From assembly GCA_022393335.1 (NCBI GenBank), contig JAJEKB010018919.1, positions 160,621 to 224,620 on the forward strand: DNA of 64,000 nt, read 5' to 3'. The translations under genes and the position numbers were made by a program. Origin of the DNA: Macrotrachela quadricornifera. Its lineage: Eukaryota; Rotifera; Eurotatoria; Philodinida; Philodinidae. Below the pieces are notes generated by a model that saw only the letters and a list, made by a program, of their open reading frames with translations, had not been told where the DNA came from and did not search any database. Positions within the stretch are counted from its first letter, which is position 1. Every line of letters begins with the position of its first letter. Below are positions 1-11,151 of the stretch, piece by piece.

Positions 1-669
1 TTCCTATATTCTTTCTATGACATGTATACATAAGATTCCAACATGCTTTTCTTTTTCATGCCTTCTTCAACATTATTCTTCTCTCTTCCTTCGTTATTCC
101 ATCTCCTTCTACATTCTCTCTATGATATCTCTCCTTCTTATCATTGTGAGTGGTTTACATGTATATACGCTTCGCTTGTATGCAGTGCATTTATATACAT
201 AATATAACACGACGAATTGGTTTTTTTCTTAACTTATCTTTTCGTAATTATTCTTTATAACTTGTAGAGCTTTTCACGCTACATCTTATGATGTATTTTG
301 TTTTATTAATACAACATTTTAAGTCGTAATAAAATGAGATGCGAGATTGTTCCATCCACTATAATCTACTGTTGCTAGCTAATTTTCAACAAAAACAGTT
401 CTTATCGTAATTTTATTATTATAACATCAGTGGAATAGTGATCAAATAGCATAGAAAAATAGAGTGAAAGATGCCCTAAGTAAAAATTAATATTTGGCAT
501 AGAAATTTTTAACTTTTTGCAAAAGTGGAAAAGACAATTTTTTTTCTATTGATTTTATGTTTACATATATATAGTTCTGTTTCATTGGTAGATCCGGATA
601 TAATTTTGTTCCATTTTTTTTGTAGGTTAATATTTATTATTGAAAGTGCTGTGAAAATAATTGCCAATT
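1..669. other. Non-coding 5' flank, AT-rich
   Basis: No convincing coding region, RNA or repeat is seen. The last part leads directly into the acyltransferase gene and probably holds its promoter and 5' UTR, but no specific element can be pointed out. Confidence 0.5.
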
Positions 670-2678
670 ATGATTGATTATCGTAAAGAAATCGATGGTT
701 TAAGAGCACTAGCTGTTATACCAGTAATATTTTATCATTGTGGTTTAACAATGTATTTTTCTGGTGGATATGTTGGTGTTGATATATTTTTTGTAATAAG
801 TGGATATTTAATAACATCAGTTATTTTAAATGAATGTGATGAAGAAAGATTTTCATTAATAAATTTTTATGAAAGACGATGTCGTCGTATTCTTCCATCA
901 TTATTTTTTATATTATTATTAAGTTCAATTATTTCTTATTATTTAATGTTACCAGAACAAATAAAAGAAGTTGGTGAAACACTTATATCAATAGTATGTT
1001 TTAGTTCAAATATTTATTTTTGGTGGAAAGATGATGGATATTTTTCTCAAATAAGTCAATTAAATCCATTAATTCATACATGGAGTTTAGCTGTTGAAGA
1101 ACAATTTTATCTTTTATTTCCATTATTATGTTATTTATTTATTAAAAAAAAACTTTATTTAATAATTATTTTAGTATTATTTGCTATAATAAGTTTATTT
1201 CTTAGTCAATGGGGTGGAAATTTACATTTAATAACAATTAATCAATTTCAAATGTTTTCACAACATCGTTTTGCATCATTTTATTTACCTTTAGGACGTA
1301 TATGGGAATTATTAATTGGATCTTTTATTGGATTTTATTTACAAGATAAAGATTCAACAAAGTATATTTTTATTTTCATATTGAAAACGAAAATTTTTTT
1401 AATTTTTAATATTTTAGAAAATTTTCTCATAAATCAAAACAATTCTTATCATTTATTGGTTTTATATTGATAATAATATCTATTGTATTTTTTAATAATA
1501 AAAATATTCCTCCATTTCCAAATTTTTATACCTTAATACCAACATTTGGATCGGTATTAATTATTATTTTTGGAGATAATAATACATTTATTGGATATAT
1601 ATTAAGTATATATCCATTACGATTCATTGGTCTTATATCTTATAGTGCTTATCTTTGTCATCAACCATTACTTGTATTTATTCGTTTAAAATCAAATGAA
1701 ATATCACAAATGCGGATGATGATTATTATTATCGTAATAAGTAGTGTTTTTCTATATAGTATATTCAGTTATTTATATGTTGAACAACCATTTCGAAATA
1801 AAAAAAATTTTTCTCAAAAACAAATATTTTCTATAAGTGCTTTAGCTTTTGTAATTACTTTCATTGTTGGATTATTTTTAATTCAAATTGGAAATAATCG
1901 ATCATTATTAATAAATAATGAAACTGATACCTATTTATATGATTTGAAAGAATATGGTGATTGGCGATATGTTGTAAGAGCATTTCAACAAGTAGAAAAA
2001 GAAAAAAAACATTTTTCAAATCAAACAATAACATTAAATAAAAGAATTATATTAATTGGTGATAGTTATGCAGAAGATTTTTATAATATGATTATTGAAG
2101 GAAAACATTTATCTAATTATGAAATTCTTGTTTATATGATTTATCACGTTTGTCAAATTTATCTTGGTTTAGAAGATCGAACAAAATTTATTGAAGCAAA
2201 ACATAGACAACTATGTACAAATGCATATGATATTAAATATGTTTTACCATTAATTCGTCAAGCTAATATTATCATATTAGCAAGTAATTGGTTTGAATGG
2301 AGTGCTCAAAGATTACCAATGACAATAAAATTATTAAATTTAACAAACGAACAACAAATATTTATTATTGGAGCGAAACAGTTTGGAATAATTGATACAA
2401 TGTTATATGTTAATAAATCAACTCAATTTCGAATTCAACAATATCAATATCCATTGGAGGGAATTATTAAAGTTAATAATTTATTAGAAAAAACTCTAGA
2501 TAAATCAATATTTGTCAATGTATTAAAAATGATTTGTACTGGATACAATAATACATGTCCTCTTTTTACTCCTGATGGAAAATTAATTTCATATGATGGT
2601 AACCATTTAACTAAACATGGAGCTCATTATATTGGAAATATTATTCTTAAAAATGAACCATTAAATAAATTAAAATAA
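670..2678 (+). CDS. Acyltransferase-3 (OafA/YrhL-like) with C-terminal SGNH domain, bacterial type, two exons
   Basis: A membrane O-acyltransferase fused to a periplasmic-type SGNH esterase-like domain, the architecture of bacterial enzymes that acetylate surface polysaccharides. Exons are 670..1361 and 1418..2678. The 56-nt intron (GTATAT...TTTTAG) restores one frame and gives about 650 aa, the usual length for the fused family. The first ATG is at 670; an upstream in-frame TTG at 661 is less likely. Family motifs seen are YRKEIDGLRALAV near residue 4, a conserved His near 22, GVDIFFVISGYL near 40 and WSLAVEEQFYLLFP near 138, followed by many hydrophobic helices. The SGNH part carries GDSYAEDF near residue 445 (Ser nucleophile) and DGNHLT near 624 (Asp/His). 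Family and topology are clear. The bacterial origin by transfer is inferred, since such genes are common in bacteria and known as acquisitions in bdelloids. Substrate unknown. Confidence 0.88.
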
Positions 2679-3490
2679 ATAAATAAAACTATGAGAAACA
2701 TTCACATAAATGTTAAGAAATACTAACATAATATTTTTTGTGTTTCTCTCTCTATTATGTTCTCCTGAAAAAAAAGTTTCCGATCGTATTTCAAATATAT
2801 TGTCACTATTAAAACATATTTTTGTAAAAATCAATAGCATATTCTGAAAACTTGAGTACAATGGAGACGCCTTCATATTCGAATTGACACAGCTACGAAT
2901 TTTTACACTCATCAAAATTAGTTTTTTAAATTTTTCGTCATTATAGAATTACCTTTTTCCAATAGCAATTATTTAGTCTGTTAGGACTTGAAATTCTCTA
3001 TTATCTTATACATTTTTTTATTTTCTGACATTCGTAATCTGAGTACAATAAATACATTCTCTTTTGACAAGTACTAAAAATTTGCATTGTTTTTATTGCT
3101 CTGAGAATTTTCTTTTTGAATTTAAATTTTTATGCAAGAATCTTTTTTCAAATCTGATAGAACTTAGAATTTTCTATCATTTTGCATATTCATGAACCAT
3201 CTTGCATTTATTTGATGAAAAAGAATTCCTGTATTGAAGTAACACATTCCTTGACAAGCTCTATAAAGAAGTAGCTTTTATGCGACTTTTTTCGTTTCAA
3301 AGATTCAGGATGATAGACAATTTTAAACACCAACAGAATCTATAGTTGCTTCTTTAAAAATTTATTCTCATAGGAATTAGATTTTGACAAAAAAGGAGAC
3401 AAATTATCATTAAACTAAAATAGTTTTTCACTATTATTGAGTGTGAGAGTGAGCACAATTACCAGAAATACAATATTTTCATTTTGAGGG
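2679..3490. other. Intergenic, no gene seen
   Basis: AT-rich sequence downstream of the acyltransferase. Short open frames here have no recognisable motif or splice support. Confidence 0.4.
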
Positions 3491-3499
3491 CGGGTAAGG

Positions 3500-4165
3500 G
3501 TGAGTAACAAAGCATACCTCGACGCGTTTCAACCTTGCTTAAGAGTCTCACCAGACGGCTTAATTGTTTATATAGAGAGAATCCATTCGAATGATCGAAA
3601 ACTGATCACTAATGTGAGTTCCATATATATCCAATTGAATTATACAGTATTCGCACATAGATTGCGTTGCATTGGCTTTCATACAGGGTGGTTTATGGTT
3701 AAGATCATAAAAAAAGTGAACAAGAATCATCAAGTAAGTGGCGCTTCGTTCTAACAGAATATTCTAATAATATCATTGTGATCTAGTGTAAATTAAATCT
3801 ATCAACAAATAATTCATTCTTTAAGAAAGAGATGAAATAATTCTGTGATAGACAATATTATGTAATCTATGCGATTTTAATATGTTGTGCAAGGTATTGC
3901 ATCTATTGTTTAGGCAGCATTTACTCTAATTGCATTCATAGATGCAGCTTTTGATGGCTTTAATTGGGTATAAATACTTTCTTTTATTAGCTGTCCTTTA
4001 AGTTGTAGAGTGAGCGAGACAAAGATTCTGTGACACCCTTTAATTCTTTAGATTGTTGTTGTAATCTTTGCTGCCATTGTTGCCATCATTGATGTCGTTG
4101 GAGATAGTGTCGCAATTGCCGTAACCGTTGTTATTGTTGTTGTCGTTGGTGTTTCATTAGGGTGA
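3500..4165 (+). CDS. Possible small multi-exon membrane protein (5' partial or decayed)
   Basis: Three open segments are joined by good splice sites, all in phase 0: up to 3733 (then GTAAGT), 3914..3967 (after TTTAG, before GTATAA) and 4052..4165 (after CTTTAG, to TGA). The second exon encodes a short hydrophobic stretch (TLIAFIDAAFDGFNW) and the third a Val/Ile-rich membrane-like stretch with an internal Asp pair. The Val run comes from a degenerate GTT-type trinucleotide repeat, so chance openness is possible. No ATG is seen in the first segment; it opens at a GTG. No family recognised. The agreement of three exon phases is the only positive evidence. Confidence 0.3.
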
Positions 4166-5166
4166 GGAGTGAGTATAGCTGCCACGAAATTCTAGAACTA
4201 TTTCGATAAATGCAAAGAATCTCATCAAGTGGCGTAGGAATATCGATATAATGATTCATTTAAGGAATAGATGAGATCATAATACGATACTCAACAATCT
4301 CTATTATATTTTTTGATGATTTAATATGAAAGGACCTGTCTGTATAAGGTCGGCTTTTTCGCCCCGCGTATAAGTTTGAAACATTTCTAGCTAGTAATAA
4401 TCAGCAGCAGGTACCGGGATCTCTTTTTTTGAGATTTATTCGGATTTTTTAATAAATCCCCATAAATCTTAAAATAAATTACACATAATTCCTATTGAGG
4501 ATGAGGACAAACGCTAAGTGAAGGTGAGGACGAGTGCGGGGGATGGGAGCAAGAGTGAGGGTGCGTTGAAATACTAATACAGCTATATAGTCTCAATAAT
4601 GCCTTAGTAAATAAATAAATCCCAATAAATCCCGCAGAAGAAATAAATCCTAAAAAAATAAGTCCCGGTACGCTCTCATCTAATAGTTTTAATTCGATAA
4701 GTATTGCACTGTATATCTTTCTATTTATTTCAAATGCAGAATCGCTTTTCATGCCTCTAATGTGCGAATCAATGGACACAAATCGTCATTTTTTTCTCAA
4801 GCTGTTTTATTTTTTATTGAAATGCATAACTAATAGCTGTTCCGAGATCAGTGAGTATTGGAAAAATATGAAATAGAGACTGGTAATTCCAACTAAGAGT
4901 TTGAATCAACTTCTAATTTCAAATTTTTTCTCTTCAGAGTTGGAGTGATACTTTTGTTTATGTAGGCTGGAATTAACGTTTGGATGACGAGACAAAAATA
5001 ATGAAGGAGAACGAGTTGGATTTGGGACAGAATTTAGAGTGGCATGTGCTTGAGTTGGATTGGAATTGAAGTTGTGGTGACATGGCAATATTAGTGGAGG
5101 AGACGAAGTTAGAGTTGGGAAAAGAGAAGTGTAGTTCTGTGAAGTTGGAATGGCATTCGAAGATAG
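4166..5166. other. Intergenic, degenerate repeats
   Basis: Contains purine-rich degenerate repeats (GAGTTGGA-like, about 4960-5160) next to the 3' end of the PARP gene. No supported coding region. Confidence 0.4.
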
Positions 5167-8100
5167 TTATCCGTCCGTGAAAGTAAACGTAATCAAATAG
5201 GTAGGATAAGCCACACGATTTTCATAGATAATGTAAACTGTACTTCCTCCTGTACAGCCTGACACACTATTGTACCGTAGACCAGAACTAGAAGACTCAT
5301 TTTTCTTTGGAGGTCGACGTAAACTTGAATCACTAGCACAATCGTAAATATCTCCAGTTAAAACTTGGGCTAAAAATACTTGGCGTTTGCCACTCGGTAA
5401 TTTATGAGCATAGCTAGTACTAGAATATGATGCATTTTGGGCAAAATATGTACCAATACCCCACATACCACTTGTACAAAATGTCATGTCGAAGCCATAT
5501 TCACCATTGTAAATCTCATTAGATGGTGTATTTCTCGTTCCATGAAATAGTTCCCTTTCAATTTGTAAATTAGGCATATGGGACAGTTCTTTCTCAAGTT
5601 GTTGACGTCGAAACGCATAATGACTCCACATACGTATATTTTGTACTCGTTCAATTTTATCAATATTTATATTACTCAGAGTTTCTTTCATGCGTTTTTC
5701 AATACGAATAAAATCAGGATCATTTTTAGGTAATTCGACTAACTTACATTGTTCTTCTTGTTCACCCCATTCTTTAGGTATACTTAATTCATCATCTTTA
5801 TCAGCTTCCATCCTCAAAATATCTTGTACGTATAAAGAAATTTGTAATTTTGCTTGTAAAATATTTTGTCGAAAACCTTTTAATATCAGCAATAAATTTC
5901 CAGTAGAACTTTGTTGAAAATCAACATGAATAAATTGTTGAATTGCAATATTAGTAATTGCAGTCTTATGAGTATCAATGTCTTCGCTTAAATGAATGGA
6001 GAAAGGTTCTGAAATAGTAGCAGATACAATGGCTTTTTTAATCGCTATCTCTGCTTGTTTTACTTCTTCACTCTTAATACCGATAATATCCCAATCGTCT
6101 TCTTTAGATTCTACCTTTAAATGATATTTATCCAATGGTTTATGTTTATATGCAACAGATGCGGTTTGTGGTTGTGATTGTAATGGATAGCGAATAATAT
6201 CTCGTTTAAAGTCAGTCTTTTCATTCATTTGATATCCACATACAAGGCAATTATTTTGGAGATTTGGATTGGTTGTCAGTTTTTGTTTCAAATCAGGAAG
6301 AAAATGAATACTATAGCAAACAAGAGTACCATATTTTAATACATCAGCATTAATTTTCAACGTTGATGGGATGAAAGTTTGCAAATATCGTTGAAAATCA
6401 TTTTCTATTAGACGTGTGTGAGTATCATCATATATATTTTCGTCGTAATCGCCTTTCCAACACCATTTAGCAGTTAATGGAGGTAAATTATAGTTCATTA
6501 TATCATCATTGTTTCCTGAATCAGCATTTGTATGATCCTTTACAATTTCACGTGCAAATGAATTGCAAGCTGCATCATCAATATCAATTAAGACTACTGT
6601 TCTTAAATGTGATTGTGGAAAATTAGCAAAGAATTGTTTTACTGCACGAATCACGATATTAGTGCAATCTTGTAATGGAAAACCGTAAGTCGCAGCACTA
6701 ATAGCTGGTAATGCTATACTCTTGTAACCTTCTTGTTCAGCAAGTTGTAAACTAGATAAAATACTAGAGAATAATAATGGACGTTCTTGTTGTTTACCAT
6801 CAGCATATTGCGGACCAATTGCATGGATAATACCTTTATATGGAAGACGACCAGCTGTTGTTTTAACTGCTTTACCAGTAGGTATTGCTACACCTCTATT
6901 ATTAGCAATTAATTGTTTACATTCTTGATCGAGTGCAGGACCAGCAGCATCAGAAATTGTTTTATCGACACCTCCTGCATGGTGTAATGTTCCACATGCT
7001 GCATTTATAATAGCATCAACATCTTTCACTTTTGTAATATCACCTTTCTTGACAAGAATTGTTTGATCACGACTATTGACAACACATGTTATAGTCATGC
7101 TGATATTATCATTTACATTTAATCTTGGAACTTTTTTATCTGCTTTCATATCGCGAATGATAGTATTAGTTTCACGTTCAATACGTGTAACTATTTCATA
7201 TGAATTAGCACGAATTAATTCTGATTCGATAAACGGTAATTTTAAATGATTTGTAATAATTTTTTGTTTAATATCATTAATGATAATATTGATCTTTTCT
7301 TGAAGCGAATTTATAATTTGAGAACGACCACGAAGTATTAGTCCATTTCGATCTTTTGAGTTGATATAGACTCTTTGAGTTTTTACTTCGTCAAGTAAAG
7401 GTTGAATAGCTAAATAAACAAAACGACGAATGCTAAGCTGAATTGGAATAGTTATTGAAATACTATCCATTCGATTTGGTTTTCCTGCAGCTAAATTCTG
7501 CAAAGCTTCTTTTATTTCATCTGCCATTATTTTTGATCGTGCAGGAATAATAACAGTATTATTTTCTTTTTCAAGCTGTACATTAGTATCCCATTCTTCT
7601 CGAAAGTGAGTAATATTCGGTCGTTTTTGCACGAACAATATATTATGTAGAGCTCGATATTCATCCAAAGATAGTTTCCATACAACATATCCCTCAACAA
7701 AATCTTTACATTGTTGAATTACGTCATCAGCTCTTTCTTTATTTAAACCAACCACTGTGATAGTAACTTTCGGTGTTGTTTGTCTTCTTTCGACGGCTGA
7801 ATTATAGAACTTTACGAATCCAACTGCTTCATAATCATCTGAATCTCGTATTTTTTTCAGAAGTTCTTTAATTTTTAAGGAAATGTTTTTTGAAATATCC
7901 CACGTGTCACATGGAAAGTCATGTTCATGCTCTGATAAATTTTCAAGAAAATTTTCAACGTCCATTTGTGCCCAATTAATACGTGCCACAGGACCAGTAA
8001 GTTTTAAACAATGATTATCATTATTATCTTCATCATTATTATCAGCGTGACGAGGAGGAGAAAAGATTTTAATCTTGATATTGTGAGTGCTTCCTAGTCT

Positions 8101-9654
8101 ATTAATATCAGAAGATGCTTTTTTTTTAAGAAAAAATGCCATAGCTCCTGATATAGGAATTTGTATTTCAGTATCAACTACATCTTTTAAATAATTTTTG
8201 ATTTTAAGCACTGTAGAGTGTACATCTGATTTAAATCCACTCACATTCATATGCCACATACCTCTTGTATAATTTGTATAGATATGTATTAAAGGATTCT
8301 GTGCTAAACGGAAAAGGTAAAGTTTAATTTGTATAGATCGTTGTTTAATTGACATGTATTTTTTCATAGGTTTGCCTTGTTGTTGTTGTTTTAAAATAAA
8401 TGTTTGTTCGTCTTCTGTTATTATCCATGATTCAGTGTTGAAAGAGTAACTTTGCAGTTCTGCTATAGCGTTAGATAAAGAAGCCTCAGAATCAGTACAT
8501 AATGATACTGTAATAGATTGTTGAGTACGAACATTAAAATTCTTTATATTGAAACTATCGGTTGTGAAATTTGATGATACTGATTCATCAGAATCTGAAA
8601 TTTGACTATTTTTATCATCATCATCATCATCATCATCATTATCTTTATACGAATCACGTTGGGTATCATAATATTGTTTTGTTGTTTTATTTTGTTCACG
8701 ATCATCAATATTATTTTTCCTTGTATTTGTATCATAGTCGTTTAAGTTCAAATTTCTAAAGTCTGGAATATCATTTGATCTTGGAAGATGTGAAGAAAAT
8801 ATTCCTCGTCCACGATGACCACGATTACGATTACTTGTTTGATAACCTCCACGTCGTTGATCATAGTTGACTATTACATTACCACTCGCACTATTTGGTC
8901 GTGCGCTGCTATGTTCATCACGATCAGCATGACCACCACGTCGTGCACCGCGTAAATGCTTTTTTGGAACTTTTTTACTTTTAGTTTGATTCTGCCGACT
9001 TGACTCTTGTAGAGAAGTACCTACACGATGTTTTTTCGAAAATTCTTTCAATATATGACCATTAGAAGTTAATTCGAGATGCTGTTTTATGCTATCAGTA
9101 ACTAATACGTCTTTTTCATAAAGTGTTTGTTTAAGATAATTTTTAATCTGTGTAATTGCAGTATTGTCACTTGATAATTGTAATTTACCATTTACAATAT
9201 TTGTATTACTAATGCCTGATGTTTTTTGAATTTTCTTTAGAATTTCCTGGCCAAACTTTTCAAGAAAATCATTTTGGGCTACACTCAATTCAATCGTATC
9301 CGTTAATTTTTGTTTTTGTTTAACAGAATTAGCATTTGAAGATAATTTATGAATTTCATTTTGAATTTGTACTTTCGAAGTATTAACGGATGATTTATTT
9401 CCACCAATGATTATCATTCCATGAACTTCATTTATAATAATCATAATTTGTTGAGAATCTTCTAATGTCTTAGTAAATTCTTGAAACTTGGAGTCTTGAA
9501 TAATGTTTTTATCTACATTAAATGTTATTGTTTCAGTTAATTGCGACATTGATGTAGTTGGACAATTTTTATTATAGGTTGCCGTCAAATTTGTTTGATC
9601 TAAGGAAGCAAAGGAAATCATCGACAATACTGTACTTCTTAACTTCCATGTCAT
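5167..9654 (-). CDS. PARP14-like protein: RGG region, macrodomain, WWE-like, PARP catalytic domain
   Basis: A single-exon protein of about 1,495 aa from the ATG at 9654; the frame is open to a TTG at 9693, and residue numbers here count from that TTG. Order of parts: a long N-terminal region with recurrent KH/RRM-like blocks; an Arg-Gly-rich stretch around 244-300; an acidic run of Asp near 354; a macrodomain around 880-1050 (GDITKVKDVDAIINAA, then GGVDKTISDAAG); a WWE-like segment near 1075 (WCWKGDYDE); and the PARP catalytic fold from about 1380. There, HGT supplies the NAD-binding His and GTYFAQNASYS the second-position Tyr. At the position of the catalytic Glu, just before YIIYEN, there is Val, which suggests mono-ADP-ribosylation as in PARP14 (which has Leu there). 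The likely role is ADP-ribose writing and reading, perhaps on RNA-protein complexes. The RGG part suggests RNA binding but is inference. Confidence 0.85.
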   Translation of the reverse strand: MTWKLRSTVLSMISFASLDQTNLTATYNKNCPTTSMSQLTETITFNVDKNIIQDSKFQEFTKTLEDSQQIMIIINEVHGMIIIGGNKSSVNTSKVQIQNEIHKLSSNANSVKQKQKLTDTIELSVAQNDFLEKFGQEILKKIQKTSGISNTNIVNGKLQLSSDNTAITQIKNYLKQTLYEKDVLVTDSIKQHLELTSNGHILKEFSKKHRVGTSLQESSRQNQTKSKKVPKKHLRGARRGGHADRDEHSSARPNSASGNVIVNYDQRRGGYQTSNRNRGHRGRGIFSSHLPRSNDIPDFRNLNLNDYDTNTRKNNIDDREQNKTTKQYYDTQRDSYKDNDDDDDDDDKNSQISDSDESVSSNFTTDSFNIKNFNVRTQQSITVSLCTDSEASLSNAIAELQSYSFNTESWIITEDEQTFILKQQQQGKPMKKYMSIKQRSIQIKLYLFRLAQNPLIHIYTNYTRGMWHMNVSGFKSDVHSTVLKIKNYLKDVVDTEIQIPISGAMAFFLKKKASSDINRLGSTHNIKIKIFSPPRHADNNDEDNNDNHCLKLTGPVARINWAQMDVENFLENLSEHEHDFPCDTWDISKNISLKIKELLKKIRDSDDYEAVGFVKFYNSAVERRQTTPKVTITVVGLNKERADDVIQQCKDFVEGYVVWKLSLDEYRALHNILFVQKRPNITHFREEWDTNVQLEKENNTVIIPARSKIMADEIKEALQNLAAGKPNRMDSISITIPIQLSIRRFVYLAIQPLLDEVKTQRVYINSKDRNGLILRGRSQIINSLQEKINIIINDIKQKIITNHLKLPFIESELIRANSYEIVTRIERETNTIIRDMKADKKVPRLNVNDNISMTITCVVNSRDQTILVKKGDITKVKDVDAIINAACGTLHHAGGVDKTISDAAGPALDQECKQLIANNRGVAIPTGKAVKTTAGRLPYKGIIHAIGPQYADGKQQERPLLFSSILSSLQLAEQEGYKSIALPAISAATYGFPLQDCTNIVIRAVKQFFANFPQSHLRTVVLIDIDDAACNSFAREIVKDHTNADSGNNDDIMNYNLPPLTAKWCWKGDYDENIYDDTHTRLIENDFQRYLQTFIPSTLKINADVLKYGTLVCYSIHFLPDLKQKLTTNPNLQNNCLVCGYQMNEKTDFKRDIIRYPLQSQPQTASVAYKHKPLDKYHLKVESKEDDWDIIGIKSEEVKQAEIAIKKAIVSATISEPFSIHLSEDIDTHKTAITNIAIQQFIHVDFQQSSTGNLLLILKGFRQNILQAKLQISLYVQDILRMEADKDDELSIPKEWGEQEEQCKLVELPKNDPDFIRIEKRMKETLSNINIDKIERVQNIRMWSHYAFRRQQLEKELSHMPNLQIERELFHGTRNTPSNEIYNGEYGFDMTFCTSGMWGIGTYFAQNASYSSTSYAHKLPSGKRQVFLAQVLTGDIYDCASDSSLRRPPKKNESSSSGLRYNSVSGCTGGSTVYIIYENRVAYPTYLITFTFTDG

Positions 9655-9693
9655 ATATTCACTTGCGCTGCCAGCGGTTAAAAAGGTATCCAA

Positions 9694-11143
9694 GCATGTT
9701 ACTAGTTATATCTATAGAAATTTTTTAGATCGATCTCGGCATCACAATCGAAGGTACCGCGGTTATTTAGATCCACTTCAATAGCACTAAGTAATGGTTC
9801 GACCTCGTAGCAACACTTTATAAAAATATAGGATTTTAAAGCTTTATTTCTATAGGATCACCTATTCCTATATAGGACATTTATAGGATATCCATTTTGA
9901 ATTAGTTTTGGGTATTTTTCGTAGAAACTTTAATTAAGGCAGTGATAGAACTCAAGGACTTACTCTTTCTCCAACACCTTATCAGATCACTTTAGTAAAA
10001 ATAAAGTATTAGACCGGTAAAATTAATGGAACAAAAGTGTTGTTCGATTACTCCTCATCTTCTATTGGAACAATCCAGAGTATTCGTTTTACAAAGAAGA
10101 CATCGAAATGTTTTTGTTGTTTTTTCATGTTGTAACCATTTATTCATTTCAATTCCAATAGCATCTGTTCGACTTAGCTAGCATTGATTAAATATTGAAT
10201 CTCGAGGCATTATTACTTAAAACATAAAGTATATCAATTACAGTACTCGTCATAAACGGTTACGAACTGTTTTTCTTGTTCAACAATGACTTTTATTTTA
10301 TCTTTTTGCTTTGTTTGAACGAGCTAGTCGGGCTCATCATTCGATATAAATAGGAGCATTTATATTCATTCTATTATCAATGTATAACTCAATAGAAAAT
10401 GAACCTTTTTTTAAAGAAAAGATGAGAAATTATCTTTCTACAAAGACAGATCTATTCCTCTCATATGTCAAATGGTGATATTTCACAGTATCTATACAAA
10501 TCAGTGGATTATTGTAAAATATAGGCTTAAAAGGTATGCAATAGTTGATGACGTATAAGTTGCACAAAAATCAAGTCTATACCACGAAAACAATACGCAA
10601 TGATTCGATCCATGGTAGCTCAACATTTAGTTAAACTACATTAAGAAGAAGATTTAAAGAGGCTTGGGTACATTCAATGAAACCGACTTCGAAGCCATTG
10701 CTAACAAGTAACGATATTTTAAAAAAGACTCCAGCAATATATAAAACTCAAAGACTATGATCCAAGTGAAAATGTCTGTGAATTAATGGAGCTCAGAATA
10801 GACAAAGAACTATATATATCTATCAATAATTTCATTGAAAGAATTTAAAAAAAGAATGAAGAAATTTAACTAATGAATTTTTGCTGAAAATTAGGCGATT
10901 ATATTAATTATTAGGAAGATGTACATTTTGTAAATAAAGTATGATAAAATAACTCCTTTGTCTTTCTTGTTTTTTCATTCGTATCCACTTATGATGGATA
11001 CTGTAAATGTGAATTGGAACAAAAACTATCTCAAACGAACAAAAATTTTAAAATAGGAGTTATGGCGCAAATCTAAGTTTTGGGTGGTATATGAATAATT
11101 GAATTTCGTGTAAAAGATATATTATAATTCGAAAAATAGAACT
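9694..11143. other. Intergenic, nothing recognised
   Basis: AT-rich DNA upstream of the PARP gene, without a supported open frame or an obvious repeat. The first few hundred bases should hold the PARP promoter. Confidence 0.4.
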
Positions 11144-11151
11144 GATCATCT

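Noticed and set aside
8544..8759. Met-rich and His-rich open frames around 8.6 kb
   Set aside because: Shadow frames of the Asp-coding trinucleotide run in the PARP gene.
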